In this document: one piece after another, positions 8,635 through 17,275 of the stretch | Numbering within the stretch: the first letter of the stretch is position 1 | Layout of the letters: each line of letters opens with the position of its first letter | NCBI GenBank assembly: GCA_040387375.1 | Contig: JAZKDW010000056.1 | Location: 1 to 64,000 of the forward strand | Length of the DNA stretch: 64,000 nt | Reading direction: 5' to 3' | Source of the DNA: JAZKDW01 sp040387375 | GTDB taxonomy: Bacteria > Pseudomonadota > Gammaproteobacteria > Burkholderiales > Burkholderiaceae_D | The notes under the pieces: generated by a model | What the model was told of the DNA's origin: nothing | What the model saw: only the letters and a program-made list of their open reading frames with translations | Databases searched by the model: none | Translations under genes and position numbers: made by a program

Positions 8635-9468
8635 CTATGGCACATTGCTGACATGCACCTCGTGATGCAGGCTGATTGACTCCGCGTTCTGGCCGACTGA
8701 AATTTTTATTGCGACCAGGCCGCTACGCTCGGTGACGCCAGCGGCATAGCCAAAATTGCAGGTGATTACATTTTTTGCCAGGACGGCACTTTTCAGTCCC
8801 GCCCCCACGCTTGGCGGATTGGGCTGCGTGGCTGAAATGTCGTATCCCCAGTAGCGGGTCAGCGTCCGTGTCGCGGAATCGCACAGATAGCTGACCGGCG
8901 TGTCGACCACCTGGAAGCTATGGTTGGGCGAATCGAATGGGTAGGGATTGCTGGAGATAATCTGCACGGTCGTAGTGCTGCCGATGCCGGCCACATTCAG
9001 GGATCGACGCACATGGGTCGCCGCCGTGTTTCCCTGATAGGCGTCGGCGCCATCGATGCCCAGGTTGTAGACCACAACCTGGTCGCCGGTCCTGAAGAGG
9101 ATGGGCGGCCCCAGTATTTCAAAACTCGAGTCGGCCTGGGTAAAGTCGAGAATATTATCGGCGCTGGATGAGCCGGTTGAATAACGATAGCGGCCGCCGA
9201 TACGGGTCTGCAGGAATTCGATCGCCTGATTGCCGCCTGTCACGCGCACGCTGTTCGGCAGGGCCAGATGCAAATCGCGTGCAATGCGGCGCAAGGCGGT
9301 ATCGGCAACGTCTGTCAACTCGGCCCGCCGCGAAGCGTCGAAATATCCCTGTATCGGCGCCTTGATGAAAACCGCGACGACTGCCGCGAGGATGCCGGTA
9401 ATCGTAATGACGATGACCGCTTCGATCAAGGTAAATCCCTTTCCGGATTTTTTCATTGATATCGCCAT
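8635..9468 (-). CDS. mshO: MSHA prepilin-like protein MshO
   Basis: Minor pseudopilin of about 277 residues with prepilin motif KG|FTLIEAVIVITITGILA; the Glu at +5 after the cleavage Gly is present. The following IKAPIQGYFDASRRAELTDVADTALRRIARDL helix is characteristic of MshO. Start at 9468 (MAISMKK) or 9456 (MKKSGKG); the latter gives the shorter leader normal for prepilins. It overlaps or abuts the end of mshD. Likely part of the pilus-tip priming complex with MshC, D and P. Confidence 0.85.
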   Translation of the reverse strand: MAISMKKSGKGFTLIEAVIVITITGILAAVVAVFIKAPIQGYFDASRRAELTDVADTALRRIARDLHLALPNSVRVTGGNQAIEFLQTRIGGRYRYSTGSSSADNILDFTQADSSFEILGPPILFRTGDQVVVYNLGIDGADAYQGNTAATHVRRSLNVAGIGSTTTVQIISSNPYPFDSPNHSFQVVDTPVSYLCDSATRTLTRYWGYDISATQPNPPSVGAGLKSAVLAKNVITCNFGYAAGVTERSGLVAIKISVGQNAESISLHHEVHVSNVP

Positions 9469-9472
9469 GGCA

Positions 9473-10075
9473 TCAGGGAACCACATTGGGCGCATAGCGA
9501 AACCGGAACCCGCTCACCGTAATGTCGGTATTGCTGCCGCTGGTCACCCGCACATCGATTTTTAATACATCTTCATTGGGCAATGACAGGCCGGCAAACT
9601 GTGGCGACGTGCCGACTTGCGTGATGGTCACCGATGCCGAGTACGTTTCCAGACCTGCCACCGCAGTATTGGTTATGTCCACTATCCCGTTACTCATTGC
9701 AAAGCCGTTGTAGTCGCTCACATTGTCGAAACGCGGATCTGCGTAACGTGTTTCGCCGGCCTCAAAAGTCAGCGGCAGATGATCTTCGGAGCCGGCCAGG
9801 CCGCCAGTGCAGCCGGCACTGCTGGTCGCGGCGGCGGCCTGTGCATCATCCGGATCGCAATAGGTAAACGGCTGCAGTTCGATCTCTTCAAGCAGGGACT
9901 CGGCGATTGCCACGGCCTGTTTTCGCAGCAGCGGATCGGCGCTCACCCTGGCCGTCATATTCATCACCGACAAAATCCCGGCCAGGCCAACGCTGACAAT
10001 CACCATGAACATGACCAGCTCGATCAGGGAGATGCCGGCCTGCGCGCCGATGGATGGACTAGAGTGGAAAGACAT
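9473..10075 (-). CDS. mshD: MSHA prepilin-like protein MshD
   Basis: Minor pseudopilin of about 200 residues with prepilin-like AG|ISLIELVMFMVIVSVGL; the Glu of the SLIE motif is kept. Then comes MTARVSADPLLRKQAVAIAESLLEEI, the MshD helix. The start at 10075 (MSFHSSP) is supported by an AGAGA about 9 bases upstream; it overlaps mshC by 17 bases. Cys residues in YCDPDD and SSAGCTGG may pair. Same operon as mshC and mshO. Confidence 0.82.
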   Translation of the reverse strand: MSFHSSPSIGAQAGISLIELVMFMVIVSVGLAGILSVMNMTARVSADPLLRKQAVAIAESLLEEIELQPFTYCDPDDAQAAAATSSAGCTGGLAGSEDHLPLTFEAGETRYADPRFDNVSDYNGFAMSNGIVDITNTAVAGLETYSASVTITQVGTSPQFAGLSLPNEDVLKIDVRVTSGSNTDITVSGFRFRYAPNVVP

Positions 10076-10613
10076 AGCCGGTCTCTTCTTCGACCCTGAT
10101 CGATTGCGCCAGGCCTGCCACTTGTATGGTTTGCGCAAGCGCAGTCAGGTCGGCGCTCCTGAAAGGGCGGCCCAGCGCATCGAATTGAAAATTGACAGGT
10201 AGTGCGGAAAAGGACGCTCTCGATCGTCCCGTGACTACAAACAGGCTTTCACCTGTCGGGCTCGCGAGTTGAAGCGTACTGCAGGCGGCGAGGCTGTCTG
10301 CATCAGAGGCAATCCTGAGCGTTACCGTGGCCGACGTGAACGTAACGCAGACATTGCGGCGCTGGGCAACGGCCGCTTTCTGGGCGTAACGAAGCGCTGC
10401 CAGCGTTTCGTCATGGAAGCCGCGATTATCAAAATCCGCCGTCCCCGAAAACCGGGAGATGGCGGCGACTCCCAAAATACCGATGATCATCAATGTGACC
10501 ACCAGTTCGATCATTGTAAAACCTGAAGCTCCTGGACGTACTGCAGTCATCGGCGATTCCAGCTTCATGCGAACGAAAACCGGAACATCGGCTTCGTTCG
10601 AAACAGCATTCAT
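10059..10613 (-). CDS. mshC: MSHA prepilin-like protein MshC
   Basis: Minor pseudopilin with SG|FTMIELVVTLMIIGILGVAAISRF, followed by DNRGFHDETLAALRYAQKAAVAQRRNVCV, as in MshC/FimT/GspH-type proteins. The start at 10613 has AGGA about 7 bases upstream and gives a leader of about 30 residues; ATG at 10550 would give a more usual leader of about 10. I cannot decide between them. The 100-base gap before it separates it from mshA. Confidence 0.8.
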   Translation of the reverse strand: MNAVSNEADVPVFVRMKLESPMTAVRPGASGFTMIELVVTLMIIGILGVAAISRFSGTADFDNRGFHDETLAALRYAQKAAVAQRRNVCVTFTSATVTLRIASDADSLAACSTLQLASPTGESLFVVTGRSRASFSALPVNFQFDALGRPFRSADLTALAQTIQVAGLAQSIRVEEETGYVFPL

Positions 10614-10713
10614 TGTCCTGACGAGCGAGCTGGCAATCCAAACTGCCGTCGCCCGGTCAGGATTATTTGGGTGGAAAAACGGCCAACCCTGAACTCACGC
10701 CATCCTGATGAAA

Positions 10714-11127
10714 TTACTTGGCGCCGGTAATCACAAAGTTAGCCGTTGAGGTCCCGTTGGACAGCACACAGGTAACGTCAAGACCCATTGTTGTAGCGGA
10801 ACCGCCGGAAACGCTATACGCCGGTGAGGTGGGCATGTTTGCCTGCAACAACAGATTGGCGACGGTTAGCGAACAACCCTGCTGCGTGTCTTGCACGCCA
10901 GATGTGGCCGTCGTTCCGGTTGTATCGGTACGCCGCGCCAGATAAGCTGCGTAGTTCACGTTATTGCCGCCGTTGATGGCACCGGCGAATCCCTTGACTG
11001 CGGCCGTATTTGCGTCGGTGCTCAGATCGATGAACTTCGGTAGTGCGGTCGCCGCCAAAATGCCCAAAATGACGATCACGACAACCAGCTCGATCAGTGT
11101 AAAACCCTTCTGGATAGTGTTCCGCAT
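10714..11127 (-). CDS. mshA: MSHA major pilin (MshA-like)
   Basis: Structural pilin of 137 residues. The leader MRNTIQKG is cut before FTLIELVVVIVILGILAATALPKF, with the invariant Glu5. The rest is a small globular domain with two Cys (in QQGCSLTV and DVTCVLSN), which probably form the C-terminal disulfide loop. The translation start has a very strong AAGGAGG at plus 11133-11139, five bases from the ATG, as expected for an abundant product. It sits next to a second pilin gene; which is the major subunit is inferred from the strong ribosome site and the MshA-like length. Confidence 0.82.
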   Translation of the reverse strand: MRNTIQKGFTLIELVVVIVILGILAATALPKFIDLSTDANTAAVKGFAGAINGGNNVNYAAYLARRTDTTGTTATSGVQDTQQGCSLTVANLLLQANMPTSPAYSVSGGSATTMGLDVTCVLSNGTSTANFVITGAK

Positions 11128-11141
11128 TACGTGCCTCCTTA

Positions 11142-11165
11142 AAAAAGCAAATCGAAAAGCAAATC
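11142..11165. repeat. Two tandem 12-bp units in the mshA leader
   Basis: The unit AAAAGCAAATCG occurs twice in direct succession (11142-11153 and 11154-11165), then a partial AAAAATCG. It lies directly upstream of the strong mshA ribosome-binding site. Seen directly; it may only be replication slippage, or may affect leader structure. Confidence 0.6.
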
Positions 11166-11219
11166 GAAAAATCGCTGATGTTCAAAAAAATGTCAGTATC
11201 GGGCGCACGCCTGATCGCC

Positions 11220-11708
11220 TTAACACCCGGATAGTTGTAAAGCAATGGCCGGTGCGGCCGGGCCCGCAGTCGCCGCGGCATACGTGATCCTGCAATTGGG
11301 GGCCGTACCGCCTGCCAGGTCGATCAGAATCGGATTTCCGGCGGTAATCACCAGGCCGTCATTCGTCGAGTCCAGCTGAGCGGCTCGTACGATTCCCGTA
11401 ACGGTAGCGGCCGGATACTGGTTCACCATATCGACCGCGGAACCATCCATGTTTGCCGTACCTGCTGTCGGTGTACAGGTGGGCGCCGCCACCAGTCCGG
11501 CCAGATCCATCATGCAGCTTGCCCGCGCCAGCGTTGCCGCCGATCTGATTGAACCAAAAATGGCCTGCCCCTTGGCAACACGCGCCTGCACCTGCATGTT
11601 GATGTAACGAGGCAAGGCAATCGCGGCCAGGGTTGCAATGATCGTAATTACAATAACAAGCTCGATTAAGGTAAATCCCCGATGCCTGTTTTTTCCTTGC
11701 GTTTTCAT
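11220..11708 (-). CDS. Second MSHA-type pilin (MshB/MshA-like)
   Basis: Type IV prepilin of 162 residues with RG|FTLIELVIVITIIATLAAIALPRY and the MSHA-type QVQARVAKGQAIFGSIRSAATLARA helix. It has several Cys, including a C-terminal pair (PNCRITY and LSGC at the very end) that would make a typical disulfide loop. The ATG at 11708 is preferred; a GTG at 11732 is in frame. It lies just upstream of mshA in the position of mshB in Vibrio clusters, so it is MshB-like by place, although its length would also fit a major pilin. Confidence 0.75.
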   Translation of the reverse strand: MKTQGKNRHRGFTLIELVIVITIIATLAAIALPRYINMQVQARVAKGQAIFGSIRSAATLARASCMMDLAGLVAAPTCTPTAGTANMDGSAVDMVNQYPAATVTGIVRAAQLDSTNDGLVITAGNPILIDLAGGTAPNCRITYAAATAGPAAPAIALQLSGC

Positions 11709-11772
11709 TGACAAGCTTCGCTCCGGTTTCACTTACAGCGGATTACTTCAAGTCACCATTTATAAATACCAA

Positions 11773-11801
11773 TATTTACAATTAGAAATTTACCATGCCA
11801 A
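11773..11801 (-). promoter_or_regulatory. Candidate pilin promoter
   Basis: In a strongly AT-rich gap between mshG and the pilin genes, TTGGCA (5 of 6 to consensus; plus 11796-11801) is followed after 17 bases by TAAATA (plus 11773-11778). It lies about 65 bases before the pilin start. The AT-richness is the better evidence; the -10 is weak. A sigma-54 match was looked for and not found. Confidence 0.35.
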
Positions 11802-11915
11802 GTTCCCATCGGAAGGCAACTTTCTAATTGTCGATAGGAAATCAGCTGGTTATGTGTCTGCGAAATACAACAAAATCGGGGGAGGGAAAACTGAGCGTTA
11901 CCCGCCCCGCATGGA

Positions 11916-13145
11916 TTATTTTGAAATCGCCACTTTGCCGAGATCCCAGATTGGCAGGAATACACCCAGCGCGAGAATCAACACAAGCACGCCCAGGGCA
12001 AGAATCAGGATCGGTTCAATTTTTGACGACAGCGTTTTTAATTCATAGTCGACTTCGCGTTCATACATTCCCGCGATTTCATCCATCAGGCTGTCCAACT
12101 CGCCGGTTTCCTCGCCGACGGCGATCATCTGCAGCACGATCGGTGTAAACACCCCGGTCGTTACCGCGCTGCGCAAAATGCTTTCGCCACGCTCGACCGC
12201 ATCGCGCATTTGTTCGATGCGGCTGGCGATATGGGCGTTATCGACGGTCTGCGCCACGACGCTCAATCCCTGCACGATGGGTACGCCGCTTTTGCTCGAC
12301 AACGCAAAGCTGCGGGCAAAGCGCGCCATTGTTCCCTTCAGGATGATGTCGCCGACCAGCGGCAAGCGCAGTTTCATCTTGTCCCAGCGATAACGCCCCT
12401 CCGGCGTTGCGATATAGATCCTTACGGCAATCGCCGCCACGATCACCCCAGCCAGCATGAACGGCCAGAAGCGGATCGCAAAATCGGAGGTGTTGATCAG
12501 GATCCGCGTCATCAGTGGCAGTTGCGCCTTGAAGCCGGCATAGACTTTGGCAAAGGCAGGAACCACAAACAAATTGATGACAGCCATCGCGATCAGCATG
12601 GCAATGACAACAAATGTGGGATAACGCAGCGCCGAACGCACCCGATCACGCATCGCACGCTCAAATTCAAGATGATCGAACAGGCGCAGAAATACTTCTT
12701 CCAGCCGGCCGGTGGTTTCGCCGACACGAATCATGTTCAGATAGAACGAAGAAAAGACATGCGGATGGCGCCGCATCGCGGTCGACAAATCGCGCCCGGA
12801 GTCGAGGGAGTCGCGAATATCTTTCAATACCCGCGCAAATGCCTTGCTGATTGCGGACTCCTGAAGGCCGGCAAGCCCGCGCATGATAGGCACACCGGCG
12901 CGTGACAAGGTATACATCTGCCGGCTGAAAAGCTGGACGTCCAGCGAGCGCACCTTGTCTTCGGTCAGCCGGGCCCACCAGCCGCCGTCACCGCCGGCAG
13001 TGCGATGTCTGGTTACATTGATTTCAACCGGCGTCAGCCCAGTATTGAAAAGCTGGTCCGCCAGCGTCCCGCTATCGGCGCTTTCAAGCACGCCTTGCAG
13101 CAATTCCCCGCGGGCATTGCGGGCTTTGTAAGCAAAATACGGCAC
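11916..13145 (-). CDS. mshG: MSHA inner-membrane platform protein MshG (GspF/PilC family)
   Basis: Polytopic platform protein of about 409 residues with two T2SSF repeats. It begins VPYFAYKARNARGELLQG, the usual start of the family, from GTG at 13145; an ATG-type start further upstream at 13196 would add residues without family support. Repeat 1 includes FSRQMYTLSRAGVPIMRGL and YPTFVVIAMLIAMAVINLFVVP; repeat 2 includes FARSFALSSKSGVPIVQGL and the C-terminal EPILILALGVLVLILALGVFLPI. It couples the MshE motor to pilin polymerisation. Immediately downstream of mshE. Confidence 0.9.
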   Translation of the reverse strand: MPYFAYKARNARGELLQGVLESADSGTLADQLFNTGLTPVEINVTRHRTAGGDGGWWARLTEDKVRSLDVQLFSRQMYTLSRAGVPIMRGLAGLQESAISKAFARVLKDIRDSLDSGRDLSTAMRRHPHVFSSFYLNMIRVGETTGRLEEVFLRLFDHLEFERAMRDRVRSALRYPTFVVIAMLIAMAVINLFVVPAFAKVYAGFKAQLPLMTRILINTSDFAIRFWPFMLAGVIVAAIAVRIYIATPEGRYRWDKMKLRLPLVGDIILKGTMARFARSFALSSKSGVPIVQGLSVVAQTVDNAHIASRIEQMRDAVERGESILRSAVTTGVFTPIVLQMIAVGEETGELDSLMDEIAGMYEREVDYELKTLSSKIEPILILALGVLVLILALGVFLPIWDLGKVAISK

Positions 13146-13207
13146 ATGAATTCCCGGAAAGAGAAACGATTGATCAATGCCGGCAGACGCCGTCAAGCCG
13201 GTTAAGT

Positions 13208-14911
13208 CTAATCCTCGAACTGGTTGCTGATACGCATGGCCTCAATCACAGTCGTCTTTCCTTCGACGACAAGGGCCACGGCATGCCGCCGCAAGGTACG
13301 GCCGCCCATTTCTGCCGCGGCGACTTTCATGAATTCCCCGGGATCCTGGTGACTGGCGGCGTCGGCAATGGTCTTGGTCATTTCCAGCAGCTCATAAACG
13401 CCCGTACGGCCACGATAGCCCGTGCCGTTGCAATGCGAGCAGCCGCGTCCATGCAGGTAGCGTCGTGACGCCACGGAGTCGCCCAGTTCGGCTTTTAACC
13501 ACGCAGCTTCAATCGGCTTCAGCTCGTAGGCATGGGCGCAGCTTTCGCAAATCAGCCGCACCAGGCGCTGGGCAAGTACAGCCTGCAAGGAGCTCGACAC
13601 CATGTATCCGGGCACACCCATGTCCATCAGGCGGACCGGCGTGCTCATCGCATCATTGGTGTGCAGGGTCGACAGCACCAGGTGCCCGGTCAATGCGGCG
13701 CGCATGCCGATTTGCGCGGTTTCCTGATCACGCATTTCACCGACCAGCACGATATCGGGATCCTGGCGCAATGCCGATCGCAAGACGCGCGCGAAATTCA
13801 GATCGATTTTTTCATTGACCTGAACCTGGTTAATCCCCGGCAAACGGTACTCGACCGGATCTTCGACCGTAATCAGCTTGCGTTCCGGTGTATTCAGCTC
13901 CGCCAGTGCGCCGTACAGTGTCGTGGTCTTGCCGCTGCCGGTCGGCCCGGTTACCAGCACCAGGCCATAAGGACGATGAATGATCGACCGGAATTTCTTG
14001 ACCAGCGCGGGCCACATGCCGATTGAGTCCAGATTGAGCAGACCGCCACTCTGGCTGAGAAGGCGCATCGCGACCGACTCGCCGTATTGGGTCGGCATGG
14101 TGGAGATGCGGACGTCGATCTGTTGCTGCTTGACCTTGACCGCAAAACGTCCATCCTGCGGCAAACGTTTTTCCGAGATATCCAGATTCGACATCAGTTT
14201 CAGGCGCAAGGCCAAAGAAGCCGCAATTTTCATGTCGGCTTCGGTTTGCAGATGCAACACGCCGTCAATCCGAAAACGAATCTGCAGGCGCTCCGCCTGC
14301 GGCTCGATGTGGATGTCCGAGGCCAGCACCTGGGCTGCATCATCGAACACCGATTGCAAAAGCTTTACGATCGGCGCTTCTTCGAGTCCGGCGTTGAGTC
14401 CGAGCGATCCGAAGTCGACCACAGTGTCGCCCAACTCTTCTTCAAGCTCGCGCGCAAAATCGGTTATTTCCTCGGTACGGCGGTAAATCCGATCGATGGT
14501 CTGGAGCAGCTCACCTTCAGCGACCACCGCAAGCGTGATGCTTCGTCTCACCAGACGCGTCACTTCATCGTACGCATACAGATCGGTCGGGTCGGCCATG
14601 CCAACCAGCAGCACGCTGCCACGGTCTTCCAGCACGATTGCGCGGAAACGCCGCGCCTGCAACTCCGGCAGCAAGCGTACCGTGTCGGCATTGATATTGA
14701 AGAATTTGATATTGATATAGGGGATGTTCAGCTGATTGGCGAGTGCGCCGGAAATCTGCTCTTCCGTGACAAATCCATTCTCTACAAAAATGCGGCCCAG
14801 CTTTCGGCCGGTCCGCTTTTGCTCGCCCAGCGAGAACGAAAGCTGCTCTTCGGAGAGCAGCTTTTGCTGCACCAGGATCTCACCCAAACGGATCTTCCCC
14901 GGCCTCGGCAT
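13208..14911 (-). CDS. mshE: MSHA pilus extension ATPase MshE with c-di-GMP-binding domain
   Basis: GspE/PilB-type assembly ATPase of 567 residues. The N-terminus holds two 24-residue MshEN repeats with a 5-residue spacer: R8LGEILV...LxxxLxxQ31 and K37LGRIFVENG...ALANQ60, the known c-di-GMP-binding pattern. Walker A GPTGSGKTT is near residue 320, then the Asp box, VLVGEMRDQETA (Walker B region), LSTLHTNDA (His box), and a C4 zinc motif (ICESCAH, CSHCNGTG). The start at 14911 has GGGAG about 6 bases upstream; an ATG at 14944 has none. First gene of the cluster. Confidence 0.93.
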   Translation of the reverse strand: MPRPGKIRLGEILVQQKLLSEEQLSFSLGEQKRTGRKLGRIFVENGFVTEEQISGALANQLNIPYINIKFFNINADTVRLLPELQARRFRAIVLEDRGSVLLVGMADPTDLYAYDEVTRLVRRSITLAVVAEGELLQTIDRIYRRTEEITDFARELEEELGDTVVDFGSLGLNAGLEEAPIVKLLQSVFDDAAQVLASDIHIEPQAERLQIRFRIDGVLHLQTEADMKIAASLALRLKLMSNLDISEKRLPQDGRFAVKVKQQQIDVRISTMPTQYGESVAMRLLSQSGGLLNLDSIGMWPALVKKFRSIIHRPYGLVLVTGPTGSGKTTTLYGALAELNTPERKLITVEDPVEYRLPGINQVQVNEKIDLNFARVLRSALRQDPDIVLVGEMRDQETAQIGMRAALTGHLVLSTLHTNDAMSTPVRLMDMGVPGYMVSSSLQAVLAQRLVRLICESCAHAYELKPIEAAWLKAELGDSVASRRYLHGRGCSHCNGTGYRGRTGVYELLEMTKTIADAASHQDPGEFMKVAAAEMGGRTLRRHAVALVVEGKTTVIEAMRISNQFED

Positions 14912-14991
14912 AAGCGCTCCCACGATGGTTATTCGTTGATGCAAAAATCACGATTGCGTCAGTGCCGCGATGCTTGCAATGATGTTTTTTT

Positions 14992-15021
14992 ATAATGTCG
15001 CACAGGAGAGGTTGCCGTCAA
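14992..15021 (-). promoter_or_regulatory. Candidate promoter of the MSHA operon (mshE)
   Basis: On the minus strand TTGACG (plus 15016-15021), an 18-base spacer and CATTAT (plus 14992-14997). It lies about 80 bases before the mshE start. Five of six and four of six matches to sigma-70 hexamers. The 302-base gap between mshE and purF otherwise holds only the purF terminator. Confidence 0.4.
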
Positions 15022-15178
15022 GACAGTTGTTGACACAGCGAAATTAGGCGAATTTCGTGTGGAAATTTCGCAACTATGCTGTGGATTTTTGACGGCGACG
15101 CCGGAGACCGGAAAAGGATGGGGGAAAAGGAAATGCGGAAAACTGGACAAGGAGGTCATCCTTGCCACAATGTCGAAA

Positions 15179-15206
15179 GCCAGCCCGTCCCGCAGGACGG
15201 GCTGGC
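15179..15206 (-). terminator. purF terminator hairpin
   Basis: A perfect 12-bp stem (GCCAGCCCGTCC at 15179-15190, GGACGGGCTGGC at 15195-15206) with a 4-base loop, 8 bases past the purF stop on the minus strand. The T tract after it is short (TTTCGACATT). It separates the purF operon from the pilus cluster. Confidence 0.6.
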
Positions 15207-15213
15207 CTGGCGT

Positions 15214-16731
15214 TTAATCGACCTGCGCCAGATTCAGGTTCAGCTGGGAACGAACCGCATCATCATTTTCCGGCTTTGGATTGTTGCGGGCCAGTTCAAT
15301 CCGATCCAGATAGTCACGCGAAATATCACCGGTGATGTAGACACCATCGAAACACGATGCTTCAAAATTTTTCAGCATCGGATTGACATCGGAAATCGAG
15401 TGCTTCAGGGCGTCGATATCCTGGTAGATCAGGGCATCGGCCGTAATTTCGCGGCAGACTTCTTCATCGGTGCGGCCATAGGCAATCAACTCGTTGCGCG
15501 TCGGCATGTCGATGCCATACACGTTGGGAAATTTTACCGGTGGCGCCGCGGAAGCAAATATCACACGCTTGGCGCCGGCATCACGCGCCATCTGCACGAT
15601 CTCCCGGCTGGTGGTGCCGCGCACGATTGAATCATCGACCAGAAGCACCGTCTTGCCCTTGAATTCCGAGCCGATCGCATTCAGTTTCTGACGCACCGAT
15701 TTACGCCGGATCGCCTGGCCGGGCATCAGGAAGGTGCGGCCGATATAACGGTTCTTGATGAAACCTTCGCGGTAATTCAGGTTGAGTTTGCCGGCAAGTT
15801 CCATGGCCGCCGGACGTGATGAGTCGGGAATCGGCATCACCACATCGATCTCGCCGGATGACATTTCACGCTTGATTTTATCGGCCAGGTATTCGCCCAT
15901 TTTCAGACGTGTCGCATACACCGAAGCACCGTCAATGATCGAGTCCGGCCGAGCAAGATAGACGAACTCGAATGCACAAGGATTCAGGCTTGGATTTTCG
16001 GCGCACTGCTGGTTATACAACTTGCCATCCATGTCGATGAAAATCGCTTCGCCCGGAATGACATCGCGCAGGAAATGGAATCCGAGGCCTTCCAGCGCAA
16101 CCGATTCGCTGGCCACTACATACTCAGGCCCTTTTTCGGTTTCGTTAAAACCGATGCACAGCGGCCGGATGCCATACGGGTCGCGGAAGGCGAGCAGGCC
16201 GTAACCTGCAATTTGCGCGACCACCGCGTAAGACCCGCGCACCCGCTTGTGCACTGCCGACACCGCCTTGAACAAGGCCGACGGATCGAGCGAATAGCCG
16301 GTGGTGGCTTCCTGAATCTCATGGGCCAGCACATTCAGCAACACTTCCGAATCGGAATCGGTGTTGATGTGACGGCGATCGTTCTTGAACATCTCGATCT
16401 TGAGCTGTTCCCAGTTCGTAAGGTTGCCGTTATGCGCAAGGATGATGCCAAATGGCGCGTTGACATAAAACGGCTGCGCCTCTTCAGCGCTGGCCGATCC
16501 CGCGGTGGGATAACGGCACTGTCCTACGCCAGCGTTGCCTACCAGGGAACGCATGTTACGGGTACGAAATACATCGCGCACCAGGCCGTTGGCCTTGTGC
16601 ATGGAAAATCCGTTGCCCATATTGGTTGCAATGCCCGCCGCATCCTGACCACGATGCTGCAGCAACAGCAGCGCATCATAGATCAACTGGTTAGCGGGAT
16701 TGTGGGAAACGACGCCGACTATGCCACACAT
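15214..16731 (-). CDS. purF: Amidophosphoribosyltransferase PurF
   Basis: Catalyses the first committed step of purine synthesis, PRPP plus glutamine to phosphoribosylamine. 505 residues, full length. The N-terminal nucleophile is Cys2 (MCGIVGVV). The glutaminase domain keeps GNAGVGQCRYPTAG, and the C-terminal phosphoribosyltransferase domain has the PRPP loop TVLLVDDSIVRGTTS. The start at 16731 has a GAGGAG about 8 bases upstream. It follows cvpA by 24 bases, the classic cvpA-purF pair, and ends a long minus-strand gene string starting near truA. Confidence 0.97.
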   Translation of the reverse strand: MCGIVGVVSHNPANQLIYDALLLLQHRGQDAAGIATNMGNGFSMHKANGLVRDVFRTRNMRSLVGNAGVGQCRYPTAGSASAEEAQPFYVNAPFGIILAHNGNLTNWEQLKIEMFKNDRRHINTDSDSEVLLNVLAHEIQEATTGYSLDPSALFKAVSAVHKRVRGSYAVVAQIAGYGLLAFRDPYGIRPLCIGFNETEKGPEYVVASESVALEGLGFHFLRDVIPGEAIFIDMDGKLYNQQCAENPSLNPCAFEFVYLARPDSIIDGASVYATRLKMGEYLADKIKREMSSGEIDVVMPIPDSSRPAAMELAGKLNLNYREGFIKNRYIGRTFLMPGQAIRRKSVRQKLNAIGSEFKGKTVLLVDDSIVRGTTSREIVQMARDAGAKRVIFASAAPPVKFPNVYGIDMPTRNELIAYGRTDEEVCREITADALIYQDIDALKHSISDVNPMLKNFEASCFDGVYITGDISRDYLDRIELARNNPKPENDDAVRSQLNLNLAQVD

Positions 16732-16755
16732 GGTGGACTCCTCAACAAAGACAAT

Positions 16756-17244
16756 TCAAAACTGTACGTGCCGCGCGAAATCGCCCGGCAGAAATGGCTT
16801 GACCGTTCGCGCGGCGGTTTCCGCCAGCGGACTGAATACGGCATTTTTCCAGAATGCCTGCTGCGGAATGGCGGTCATGCCGCATAACAAAACAGCCGTC
16901 AGGACAATCACCAGGCCACGTCCCAGGCCAAACAAGCCACCGAGACCACGATCGGCCAATGTCAATCCGCTCGCCTTGACCACGGCTTCGATCGCCATGC
17001 TCAATAACATCATCAATAAGCGCACGCCAATGAACAGGACGATAAATGCGGCAATCAGACGAGTCAATGTGCCAGGAATACTTTCCGGCAAAAGTGTTGC
17101 CAGTGACTCACCATAGGCATTCGCCACAACCAGCGCCGCTATCCAGCCTAGCAAGGACAGGATTTCCTTCACCAGTCCGCGCATGGTGCTGATGACGATC
17201 GAGCAAATCAGCACAAACAGCACCAGGTAATCAAACAAGGTCAC
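16756..17244 (-). CDS. cvpA: CvpA family membrane protein
   Basis: A 162-residue polytopic inner-membrane protein of the CvpA (colicin V production) family. Start is the GTG at 17244 (VTLFDYLVLFVLICSIVIS), which gives the usual N-terminus; an upstream ATG at 17298 would overlap the preceding gene. Four hydrophobic segments are visible, with the family's RGLVKEILSLLGWIAALVVA in the first loop and second helix. Always found next to purF in this group. Function of the family is envelope homeostasis, not resolved in detail. Confidence 0.92.
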   Translation of the reverse strand: MTLFDYLVLFVLICSIVISTMRGLVKEILSLLGWIAALVVANAYGESLATLLPESIPGTLTRLIAAFIVLFIGVRLLMMLLSMAIEAVVKASGLTLADRGLGGLFGLGRGLVIVLTAVLLCGMTAIPQQAFWKNAVFSPLAETAARTVKPFLPGDFARHVQF

Positions 17245-17275
17245 GTGCAGACCGCCTTGCCGCAACGTGCCTGAC

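Noticed and set aside
11741..11820. Sigma-54 promoter before the pilin gene
   Set aside because: A TGGCAT is present, but no GC at the -12 position with correct spacing.
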